Positions 31,148 through 42,000 of a stretch of DNA of 64,000 nt are shown in pieces. Each line of letters opens with the position of its first letter. The first letter of the stretch is position 1. The position numbers and the translations under genes are program-made. Origin of the DNA: Microvelia longipes (lineage: Eukaryota; Arthropoda; Insecta; Hemiptera; Veliidae); the NCBI GenBank assembly GCA_018340805.1, contig JACMZG010001914.1, forward strand, positions 42,326,797-42,390,796, written 5' to 3'. Under the pieces are notes generated by a model. It had not been told where the DNA came from, did no database searches, and was given only the letters and a program-made list of their open reading frames with translations.

Positions 31148-31155
31148 ACACACAT
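31090..31155. repeat. (CA)n microsatellite
   Basis: Near-perfect (CA)n with a few interruptions. The Cys/Val-rich minus-strand frame across it is an artefact. Confidence 0.95.
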
Positions 31156-31211
31156 AATAATCTGCATATTATTTAGATTAATGTTAATTTCATTACGAAC
31201 TAAATACTAGA

Positions 31212-31691
31212 TTATCTCAAGGTAACTGAAGTATTTTTATGCAACAACTTAGCAATTTCGGCCTTAAAGTAATTCAAGTCAATAAGTCTCTTGATACTGT
31301 CAGGTAGTTGGTTGTATAGTTTTGGAGCCATTGCGTCATATTGTCTACTGTAAAAAGAGCTACTAAATTTAGGAATACTGACAAGCATGCTTGATTTTTT
31401 TCTTGTATTTTTTGGATTTGTTATAAAATGTTTTGGTGATCTATAGTACTTAACAAGTATAGCTTTTTCATAGAGTTCTTTTACGGTCATAACTGGGAAG
31501 TCTGTAAGTAAGTCTTTAGTAGGATAGTCACTAGGTTTCTTTAGTATGATTTTAAGTATTGTTTTTTGTATTATTTCAATATATTTCCTTATAGAAGGGC
31601 AAGCCGATCCCCAAGCTATTATTCCATAATCAATTGTCGACTGTACTAGGGCACAATAAACAATCTCTAATGTTCGCAAGTCGCAGTATTC
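31212..31691 (-). pseudogene. LINE reverse transcriptase C-terminal fragment
   Basis: About 155-160 residues, opening with a stop just upstream of LLREYCDLRTLEIVYCALVQ. The block ALVQSTIDYGIIAWGSAC followed by IEIIQKTILKIILKKP is the conserved stretch after the catalytic core of Jockey/CR1-type ORF2 proteins (x-SLxxSxxxYGixxWG...l-xxiQkkxiRxi). Near the C-terminus SSSFYSRQYDAMAPKLYNQL and PDSIK match the usual end of such proteins (F-x-Y-x-[AG]-x-x-LYN-x-LP). The catalytic part is gone: a 5'-truncated copy, common for LINEs. The frame itself is intact to the stop, so it is not very old. Confidence 0.8.
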
Positions 31692-33489
31692 TCTTAGTAA
31701 TTATTCTCTTTAATTAAGAGATATTCATATTATTTTTATTTATTTCTTTAGATATGATTGAAATAATTATCAAAATTATGTTAAAAACGCCATTATATTC
31801 GCTTGCCATACACAAGCATCTCGGTATGATCAATATAAACATAGAGACCAAAGTAGACAATCTTCATTAAATAATCTGTGACCTATATGGCTGCTAGTTG
31901 TAATTTTTTAAGGATTTCGGATACAAAATTTTAGATTTTTTTTAGACAAAGAATGGCTAAAGAAGATGTTTTTTGTCTCTGTAATTTATTTTGTCTCCAC
32001 CTTTTTCCCCCATTTTTGTTACCAGCATATTCATAATATTTTACATTTAGTGTGATAAGGTAAAAAGTCAACCTTGAGGTATATGTTGTTATAAATGATG
32101 GATTGGTATGTTGGTAGAACTAGGAAAAGAAAAAGGTTTTATGTCTTATGTTGGCAACACTTTCACATAAAGGAGAATCCATCATCTTGTCTTTTCTTAC
32201 TTACTAGCAATGAGGAAAAAACATCAGGTATTATTTAATATTCTATACTGTATAATTTAATCTTTGCATAGTAGTTATAGACCTGAAAAATCATCGCTCG
32301 ACCATAGGCGTATGATTGATTTAGAACCCTAGAACCAGAACTGATTTTTTTCTCGAAAATAGTTCTCCAATGATGAAGCATTTACAGCATAGTCTTTAGC
32401 TTTAAATATTGAGAAGTTAGACCATGTTAGGGAATCACTGTTGACAAATAAATTATATTTCTGACGTTTCGTTTTCATTGTTAGTAAAATCTTTAAGTGT
32501 TCAAAACAGTGATATTGACTCGACGCAATACAATCTGAAACTGAGTTCAGACGAGGAGATGGGGGCGTATTTGTTCATTGTGTAATCGGATGCATTGGTT
32601 ACAACGAGGTTGTGAGAGCACGTCAAGGAATCTGAAAACAATGTTTTTTTATGAAATTAAAACAATCAGTCTTCTAGATTACGGGAGAACTGAGGTTTCA
32701 TAGATTTCATGATACAGTTCGAAGCATTCGGTGTGGATTAGTAAGGATACCCAAAGAGAAATACTACAGTAAAAATGTGTTTTTTAACTCCAAAATCCAG
32801 TTCCAAAATAAGGAATCCAGGAATCCAAAAAAAGTTCTCATATGAAGCGATAAGAGTACAACTAATAGTTCTTGCCCCGCTATTTGTGTGCGTATGTGGT
32901 TTATACTCTTACAAACACAGCAGTGTCTGTATTTGCGAAAGAATTCGGCCTTTCCCTTCAAGTAAATCCTGTCTACGCCACTAACTTCATTGATTAAGAG
33001 CGCAATCCAATAAACGTTTTATTCTGGGGAATGAAGTGGCTTTTTATTATTTAAAAGGTCCTTGTAAAATAGGAAAGGCAACTCCCCACCTGTTTTACTT
33101 CCAACTCTAAAATGAGAAACATATGTTTAGAGATCTAGGATAATATATTGTGTAAAATATTGCTTTATATTAAAAGGAAACGACTAAAAAAAGACTATGT
33201 TGCTGTTGGCTAACATGAAAAACCCAAACAGACCCAAACTCAGGACTGTGTTAAGTTGGCTAACATGGAAAAGCACTTTCTTTTATTGCATTTTATTCGA
33301 GTTGTACTAACAACGGACTCGTGTTTTCAATTCAATGTTTGCAGAATCGTTTGTGTTACGTAAAACGTTGGTTACTCAGTGCCTTTATCACTTTATCCAC
33401 AGAAGAGTTGATCGCGAATCCATATCGACTCCATTGACGAAATTATCTTCAGGGTTTCTGTGTTAATAAACACAATTCCTCTACTCAAT
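31692..33489. other. Spacer, no gene recognised
   Basis: Open frames of 65-69 codons on both strands at 32764-32984 overlap each other and have no domain. Nothing else is seen. Confidence 0.4.
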
Positions 33490-33670
33490 CCAATTCTCTA
33501 CACACAACACCACAGAGGTCTGGGGTTCGCATCCTAGGTTACGCTCTCAGTTTATATTCGATTATTGTTCAAATAAATTAACATTACCGTTTGAGTGTAA
33601 CGGTTCCCTCTAACGTCTCAGGTTGTTCCCATTGTGTTTATCCCTGATGGGCCGATAGGCACTAAATAGC
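33490..33670 (+). mobile_element. tRNA-derived SINE, family 2, copy d, 5'-truncated
   Basis: CACAGAGGTCTGGGGTTCGC (B box), ATCCTAGGTTACGCTCTCAG, TTAACATTACCG and CCTGATGGGCCGATAGGC follow the family order. The A-box head is lost. It runs straight into a long (TA)n. Confidence 0.7.

Positions 33671-33757
<87 letters not shown>
33671..33757. repeat. (TA)n microsatellite
   Basis: About 80 bp of uninterrupted TA, at the 3' end of the SINE. Confidence 0.95.
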
Positions 33758-33759
<2 letters not shown>

Positions 33760-34305
33760 CAAACAGGTGCTTATTATGTAATAAAGTAAAGATAAAAAGA
33801 GTCACATTCCATTTTTTAAGTGAGTCAAAGTCTGTGAAATGAATGATTTTTCCTATTATAACCAGAAAACAGTATTTCCCTCACCACAGCATTTGAGAGT
33901 AAATATTCCAAGTATTTCACACGAATTTCTCCGCTGCGGTTTTCAATATATTAAGATTGTTTTGAAAGTCAAACTCGAGGCAAAGTTTTTAACTGTTAAT
34001 TAAGTGAAGGAAATAGAATCTAAAGACTCTCCCAGCTATTATTTTCTTTCCCAAATAAACTCTTTATAACAGAGATGATATTTTGCAAATGTTTTTGACA
34101 ACGTTTGATGTACCTTTTTCTCGCGTTCGTAAAGAATATAAATAATAGATAAGAGCCATATGAAGAGAAATAAGAACAACAAACATTACTTTAAACTATT
34201 TCTATTATTAACTGCAGTGATTGTGATGGGGTGGGGTAACATCACAATTAAGTAACTCACGTCTATTGGATCTTCTTAGAAACTTCCTAAAGTAGAAGAA
34301 GGGTA
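33758..34305. other. AT-rich spacer
   Basis: Nothing recognised. Confidence 0.4.
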
Positions 34306-34580
34306 TATCATTGATACTACCGAAATTTGCAAAACATGCATAGTTGACACAATATACTTGTGCGAGAGACACCTAAGAAATGAAACAAGCTAAATGCAAT
34401 GCTACATTTAGGCTCTGTCGACGCCTGATGAGTTAGACGTAACGAAACAGAGTGGGACTTGACATTATGTCGAGCCATCAATGATGATGAATATCGAATT
34501 ATGGTAAAGTTTCTAGATGTAGCATTGCATTTTGTTTGTTACCTTTCCTAGGTGTCTCTCGCACAAGTATATTGTAGAAT
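34306..34580 (+). mobile_element. Hammerhead-bearing inverted-repeat element, copy C
   Basis: Inverted arm at 34306-34410 (GATACTACCGAAATTTGCAA, GTGCGAGAGACACCTAAGAA, AATGCAATGCTACATTTA), then the hammerhead core (34411-34452), then the forward arm (TAGATGTAGCATTGCATTTT, CCTAGGTGTCTCTCGCACAA) to about 34580. Outer arm ends are ATACTTGTGCGAGAGAC and its mirror. It has the cleanest structure of the family in the window, with related pieces at 3150-3615, 6414-6472 and 48354-48400. Confidence 0.65.
34411..34452 (+). ncRNA. Hammerhead ribozyme motif 2
   Basis: Stem III CTCTGT (34413-34418) pairs fully with ACAGAG (34447-34452), 6 bp. C at 34419 is the expected cleavage position after GT. CTGATGA is at 34425-34431, stem II GTTA/TAAC with loop GACG at 34432-34443, GAAA at 34444-34447. 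Every universally conserved core base is present. Stem I (GACGC, 34420-34424) is too short to close, which is odd and may mean the active form is a dimer or that stem I was lost. Confidence 0.7.
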
Positions 34581-35149
34581 AAGGGTGTTTGTTCTTTACA
34601 TCTCGCCTGTCTCTAATTGTTGCTAATTGTAAAAGTTACTATATTATTTATTTTAATTATCTATTATGTACTTTAGCTTATTGTTATTTAGAAGAGACAG
34701 AGATAATTAATTACTGCCGCACTCGTCAGTGGATATTTAAAATTTTTAAATTAATAGCCAAGCTGACTCATTTCTTCGTCTTTTTCTTCTCCTATCCACT
34801 TCTTCCCTTTAAATTACGGCTTTCTATGAAGGACAACAACATGTCTACAAAAGTAGCATCATACATTACATTATAGCAATACATTACATTATAGCATTAT
34901 AGCAAATACATTTCTCTTTTTACACTGCTTTAACTGCAGTGTGTTGGCAATTTTTTTGTAAATCACGACACACAAAATACTAGTGACTATAACACTTGTT
35001 TATTAGGTTTCAACTAAAATTTTGCAAGCCGGGTTCATTTAGGGTTAAGTATCTTTAGCTAGTGCCTGATATCAGGTACTAGAACATCTAATCAACTTCC
35101 TTTTTAAAAAACTTAAAAAATCCCCATTCCTCGCATAAACATCCCTGTT
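34581..35149. other. AT-rich spacer to the assembly gap
   Basis: A 95-codon frame (34589-34876) has no domain and is T-rich. Nothing else. Confidence 0.4.
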
Positions 35150-35846
35150 NNNNNNNNNNNNNNNNNNNNNNNNNNNNNNNNNNNNNNNNNNNNNNNNNNN
35201 NNNNNNNNNNNNNNNNNNNNNNNNNNNNNNNNNNNNNNNNNNNNNNNNNNNNNNNNNNNNNNNNNNNNNNNNNNNNNNNNNNNNNNNNNNNNNNNNNNNN
35301 NNNNNNNNNNNNNNNNNNNNNNNNNNNNNNNNNNNNNNNNNNNNNNNNNNNNNNNNNNNNNNNNNNNNNNNNNNNNNNNNNNNNNNNNNNNNNNNNNNNN
35401 NNNNNNNNNNNNNNNNNNNNNNNNNNNNNNNNNNNNNNNNNNNNNNNNNNNNNNNNNNNNNNNNNNNNNNNNNNNNNNNNNNNNNNNNNNNNNNNNNNNN
35501 NNNNNNNNNNNNNNNNNNNNNNNNNNNNNNNNNNNNNNNNNNNNNNNNNNNNNNNNNNNNNNNNNNNNNNNNNNNNNNNNNNNNNNNNNNNNNNNNNNNN
35601 NNNNNNNNNNNNNNNNNNNNNNNNNNNNNNNNNNNNNNNNNNNNNNNNNNNNNNNNNNNNNNNNNNNNNNNNNNNNNNNNNNNNNNNNNNNNNNNNNNNN
35701 NNNNNNNNNNNNNNNNNNNNNNNNNNNNNNNNNNNNNNNNNNNNNNNNNNNNNNNNNNNNNNNNNNNNNNNNNNNNNNNNNNNNNNNNNNNNNNNNNNNN
35801 NNNNNNNNNNNNNNNNNNNNNNNNNNNNNNNNNNNNNNNNNNNNNN
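35150..35846. other. Assembly gap, 697 N
   Basis: Run of N. The satellite begins directly after it, so the gap very probably hides more satellite and its true length is unknown. Confidence 0.98.
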
Positions 35847-38800
35847 TTTTCCGGAAAATCAGATCGTTCAAAAATTCTGAAAAAATTCCTGAATGTAGTC
35901 TACAGTATTGCTAACAATACTGTATAACCCATATGCGTGGCCCTCAACGATTAAGCCCGTTTCGGACTATATTTATAAAACTTTAAAAACTTTTATAAAA
36001 AAATTTAATATATCCCTTAGATTTTCCGTTTTCCCGGAAAATCAGATCGTTCAAAATTCTGAAAAAATCCTGAATGTAGTCTACAGTATTGCTAACAATA
36101 CTGCATAATCCATATGCGTGGCCCTCAAACGATTTTAGACCCGTTTCAGAGCAAAATTATAAAACAGTTGGCGTTTTTATAAAAAAAATTGGTATAACTA
36201 ATAGGTTTTCCACTTTTCCGGAAAATCAGATCGTTAAAAAATTCTGAAAAAATTCCTGAATGTAGTCTACAGTATTGCTAACAATACTGTTTAACCCCAT
36301 ATGCGTGGCCCTCAACGATTTAGACCCGTTTCGGAGCAAATTATAAAAAAAATTGGTGTTTTTATATAAAAAATTGATATAACTCATAGGTTTTTCACTT
36401 TTCCGGAAAATCAGATCGTTCAAAAATTCTGAAAAAATTCCTGAATGTAGCCTACAGTATTGCTAACAATACTGCATAATCCATATGCGTGGCCCTCAAC
36501 GATTTTAGACCCGTTTCGGAGCAAAATTATAAAACAGTTGGCGTTTATAAAAAAAATTGGTATAACCTGATAGGTTTTCCACTTTTCCGGAAAATCAGAT
36601 CGTTCAAAAATTCTGAAAAAATTCCTGAATGTAGTCTACAGTGTTGCTAACAATACTGTATAACCCATATGCGTGGCCCTCAACGATTAAGGCCCGTTTC
36701 GGAGCTATATTTATAAAACTTTAAAAACTTTTATAAAAAAAATTAATATATCCCTTAGATTTTCCGTTTTTCCGGAAAATCAGATCGTTCAAAAATTCTG
36801 AAAAAATTCCTGAATGTAGTCTACAGTATTGCTAACAATACTGCATAATCCATATACGTGGCCCTCAACGATTTTAGACCCGTTTCGGAGCAAAATTATA
36901 AAACAGTTGGCGTTTTTATAAAAAAATTGGTATAACTAATAGGTTTTCCACTTTTCCGGAAAATCAGATCGTTCAAAAATTCTGAAAAAATTCCTGAATG
37001 TAGTCTACAGTATTGCTAACAATACTGTTTAACCCATATGCGTGGCCCTCAACGATTTTAGACCCGTTTCGGAGCAAAATTATAAAAAAAATTGGTGTTT
37101 TTATATAAAAAATTGATATAACTCATAGGTTTTTCACTTTTCCGGAAAATCAGATCGTTCAAAAATTCTGAAAAAATTCCTGAATGTAGTCTACAGTATT
37201 GCTAAAATACTGCATAACCATATGCGTGGCCCTCAACGATTTAGACCCGTTTCGGAGCAAAATTATAAAACAGTTGGCGTTTTATACAAAAAATTGATAT
37301 AACCTCATAGGTTTTCCACTTTTCCGGAAAATCAGATCGTTCAAAAATTCTGAAAAAAATTCCTGAATGTAGTCTACAGTATTGCTAACAATACTGCATA
37401 ACCCATATGCGTGGCCCTCAACGATTTTAGACCCGTTTCGGAGCAAAATTATAAAAACAAGTTGGCGTTTTATAAAAAATTGATATAACTCATAGATTTT
37501 CCACTTTTCGGAAAATCAGATCGTTCAAAAAATTCTAAAAAAATTCCTGAATGTAGTCTACAGTATTGCTAACAATACTGTATAACCCATATGCGTGGCC
37601 TCAACGATTTTAGACCCGTTTCGGAGCAAAATTAAAAAAAATTGGTGTTTTATAAAAAAATTGATATAACTCATAGGTTTTCACTTTTCCGGAAAATTAG
37701 ATCGTTCAAAAATTCTGAAAAAATTCCTGAATGTAGTCTACAGTATTGCTAACAATACTTTATAACCTATATGCGTGGCCCTCAACGATTTTAGACCCGT
37801 TTCGGAGCAAAATTATAAAAAAAATTGGCGTTTTTATACAAAAAATTGTATAACTAATAGGTTTTCCACTTTTCCAGAAAATCAGATCGTTCAAAAATTC
37901 TGAAAAATTCCTGAATGTAGTCTACAGTATTGCTAACAATACTGTATAACCCATATGCGTGGCCCTCAACGATTTTAGACCCGTTTCGGAGCAAAATTAT
38001 AAAAAAAATTGGTGTTTTATATAAAAAATTGATATAACTCATAGGTTTTTCACTTTTCCGGAAATCAGATCGTTCAAAAATTCTGAAAAAATTTAAATGT
38101 AGTTTACAATATTGCTAACAATACTGATAATCCATATGCGTGGCCCTCAACGATTTTAGACCCGTTTCGGAGCAAAATTAAAAAAGTTGGCGTTTTTTAT
38201 AAAAAAAATTGGTAAACTATAGTTTTCCACTTCCCGGAAAATCAGATCGTTCGAAAATTCTGAAAAAATTCCTAAATGTAGTCTACAGTATTGCTAACAA
38301 TACTGCATAATCCATATGCGTGGCCCTCAACGATTTTAGACCCGTTTCGGAGCAAAATTATAAAAACAGTTGGCGTTTTATACAAAAAATTGATATAACT
38401 CATAGGTTTTCCACTTTACCGGAAAATCAATCGTTCAAAAATTCTTAAAAAAATTCCTGAATGTAGTCTACAGTATTGCTAACAATACTGTATAACCCAT
38501 ATGCGTGGCCCTCAACGATTTTAGACCCGTTTCGGAGCAAAATTATAAAAACAGTTGGCGTTTTTTATACAAAAAATTGATATAACTCATAGTTTTCCAC
38601 TTTCCCGGAAAATCAGATCGTTCGATAATTCTGAAAAAATTCCTAAATGTTGTCTACAGTATTGCTAACAATACTGCATAATCCATATACGTGGCCCTCA
38701 ACGATTTTAGACCCGTTTTGGAGCAAAATATAAAAACAGTTGGCGTTTTATACAAAAAATTGATATAACCCTTAGATTTTCCACTTTCCCGGAAAATCAG

Positions 38801-39021
38801 ATCAATCAAAAATTCTGAAAAAATTTCTAAATGTAGTCTACAGTATTGCTAACAATACTGCATAATCCATATGCGTGGCCCTCAACGATTTTAGACCCGT
38901 TTCGGAGCAAAATTATAAAAACAGTTGGCGTTTTTAAAAAAAATTGGTAAAAACTCATAGGTTTTCCACTTTTCCGGAAAAATCAGATCGTTCAAAAAAT
39001 TCTGAAAAAATTCCTGAATGT
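35847..39021 (+). repeat. 184-bp satellite array, plus orientation
   Basis: The block CCGGAAAATCAGATCGTTC starts at 35851, 36034, 36218, 36403 and 36587, giving a 183-185-bp period and about 17 monomers. Conserved blocks per monomer: CCTGAATGTAGTCTACAGTA, the dyad CAGTATTGCTAACAATACTG, CATATGCGTGGCCCTCAACG, TTTAGACCCGTTTCGGAGCA, then an A/T-rich variable part. Monomer variants with AGCTATATTTATAAAAC recur about 738 bp apart (35960 and 36703), a four-monomer higher-order unit. No coding; short frames inside are satellite. Confidence 0.97.
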
Positions 39022-42000
39022 ATAATTTTGCTCCGAAACGGGTCTAAAATCGTTGAGGGCCACGCATATGGATTATGCAGTATTGTTAGCAATACTGTAG
39101 ACTACATTCAGGAATTTTTTTAGATTTTTGAACGATCTGATTTTCCGGTAAAGTGGAAAACCTATGAGTTATATCAATTTTTTGTATATAAACGCCAACT
39201 TTTTTTATAATTTTGCTCCGAAACGGGTCTAAAATCGTTAAGGGCCACGCATATGGATTATGCAGCATTGTTAGCAATATTGTAGACTACATTTAGGAAT
39301 TTTTTAAGAATTTTTGAACGATCTGTTTTTCCGGAAAATCTAAGGGTTATATTAATTTTTTTGATAACAATTTTTGAAGTTTTATAAATATAGCTCCGAA
39401 ACGGGTCTTCAATCGTTGAGGGCCACGCATATAGGTTATACAGTATTGTTAGCAATACTGTAGACTTCATTCATGAATTTTTTCAGAATTTTCGAACGAT
39501 CTGATTTTCCGAAAAAGTAAAAAAACCTATCAGTTATACCAATTTTTTGTATTATAACTAAACTAAACTGTTTTTATAATTTTGCTTCGAAACGGGTCTA
39601 AAATCGTTGAGGGCCACGCATATGGTTATACAGTATTGTTAGCAATACTGTAGACTACATTTAGGAAGTTTTTCAGAATTTTCGATTGATCTGATTTTCC
39701 AGGAAAGTGAAAAATCTAAGGGTTATATCAATTTTTTGTATAAAAACGCCAACTTTTTTTATAATTTTGCTCCGAAACGGGTCTAAAATCGTTGAGGTCC
39801 ACGCATATGGGTTATACAGTATTGTTAGCAATACTGTAGACTACATTCAGGATTTTTTACAGATTTTTTGAACGATCTGATTTTCCGGTAAAGTGGAAAA
39901 CCTATGAGTTATATCAATTTTTTGTATAAAAACGCCAACTGTTTTTATAATTTTGCTTCGAAACGGGTCTAAATCGTTGAGGGCCACGCATATGGGTTAT
40001 ATAGTATTGTTAGCAATACTGTACACTACATTCAGGAATTTTTTCAGAATTTTTGAACGATCTGATTTTCCGGAAAAGTGGAAAACTATCAGTTATACAA
40101 TTGTTTTAGAAAAACGCCAACTGTTTTTATAATTTTGCTCCGAAACGGGTCTAAAATCGTTGAGGGCCACGCATATGGATTATTCAGTATTGTTAGCAAT
40201 ATTGTAGACTACATTTAGGAATTTTTTCAGAATTTTTGAACGATCTGATTTTCCGGAAAAACGGAAAATCTAAGGTTATATAATTTTTTATAAAAATTTT
40301 TAAAGTTTTATAAATATAGCTCCGAAACGGGCCTTAATCGTTGAGGGCCACGCATATGGGTTATACAGTATTGTTAGCAATACTGTAGACTACATTCAGG
40401 AATTTTTCAGAATTTTTGAACGATCTGATTTTCCGGAAAAGTGGAAAACCTATGATTATATCAATTTTTTTGTATAAAAACGCAAATTGTTTTTATAATT
40501 TTGCTCCGAAACGGGTCTAAATCGTTGAGGGCCACGCATTGGGTTATACAGTATTGTTAGCAATACTGTAGACTACATTCAGGATTTTTTTTCAAGAATT
40601 TTTGAACGATCTGATTTTCCGGAAAAGTGGAAAACCTATGAGTTATATCAATTTTTTGTATATAAACGCCAACTTTTTTAAATAATTTTGCTCCGAAACG
40701 GGTCTAAAATCGTTAAGGGCCACGCATATGGGTTATACAGTATTGTTAGCAATACTGTAGACTACATTCAGGATTTTTTCAGAATTTTTGAACGATCTGA
40801 TTTTCCGGAAAAACGGAAAATCTAAGGGATATATTAATTTTTTTTATAAAAGTTTTTAAAGTTTTATAAATATAGCTCCGAAACGGGTCTTAAATCGTTG
40901 AGGCCACGCATATGGATTATACAGTATTGTTAGCAATACTGTAGACTACATTTAGGAATTTTTTTAGAATTTTTGAACGATCTGATTTTCCGGTAAAGTG
41001 GAAAACCTATGAGTTATATCAATTTTTTGTATAAAAACGCCAACTGTTTTTATAATTTTGCTCCGAAACGGGTCTAAATCGTTGAGGGCCACGCATATGG
41101 GTTATACAGTATTGTTAGCAATACTGTACACTACATTCAGGAATTTTTTCAGAATTTTTTTAACGATCTGATTTTCCGGAAAAAGTGGAAAACCTATCAG
41201 TTATACCAATTTTTTTTATAAAAACGCCAACTGTTTTTATAATTTTGCTCCGAAACGGGTCTAAAATCGTTGAGGGCCACGTATATGGATTATGCAGTAT
41301 TGTTAGCAATATTGTAGACTACATATAGGATTTTTTCAGAATTTTTGAACCATCTGATTTTCCGGAAAAACGGAAAATCTAAGGGTTATATTAATTTTTT
41401 TTATAAAAGTTTTTAAGTTTTATAAATATAGCTCCGAAACGGGCCTTAATCGTTGAGGGCCACGCATATGGGTTATACAGTATTGTTAGCAATAATGTAG
41501 ACTACATTCAGGAATTTTTTCAAAATTTTTGAACGATCTGATTTTCCGGAAAAGTGGAAAACCTATGAGTTATATCAATTTTTTGTATAAAAACGCCAAC
41601 TTTTTTTATAATTTTGCTCCGAAACGGGTCTAAAATCGTTGAGGGCCACGCATATGGGTTATACAGTATTGTTAGCAATACTGTAGACTACATTCAGGAA
41701 TTTTTTTCAGAATTTTTGAACGATCTGATTTTCGGAAAAGTGAAAAACCTATGAATTATATCAATTTTTGTATAAAAACGCCAATGTTTTTATAATTTTG
41801 CTCCGAAACGGTCTAAAATCGTTGAGGGCTACGTATATGGTTATACAGTATTGTTAGCAATACTGTAGACTACATTCAGGAATTTTTTTCAGAATTTTTG
41901 AACGATCTGATTTTCCGGAAAAGTGGAAAACATATCAGTTATACCAATTTTTTTTATAAAAACGCCAACTGTTTTTATAATTTTGCTCCGAAACGGGTCT

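Noticed and set aside
30925..31167. 80-codon minus-strand frame rich in Cys and Val
   Set aside because: It is the (CA)n microsatellite read in one frame.
35113..35871. 252-codon minus-strand frame
   Set aside because: Almost all of it is the run of N; only a few codons at each end are real sequence.
35908..39470. Several 62-70-codon frames
   Set aside because: They are the 184-bp satellite monomer read on one strand or the other, with no conserved frame between monomers.
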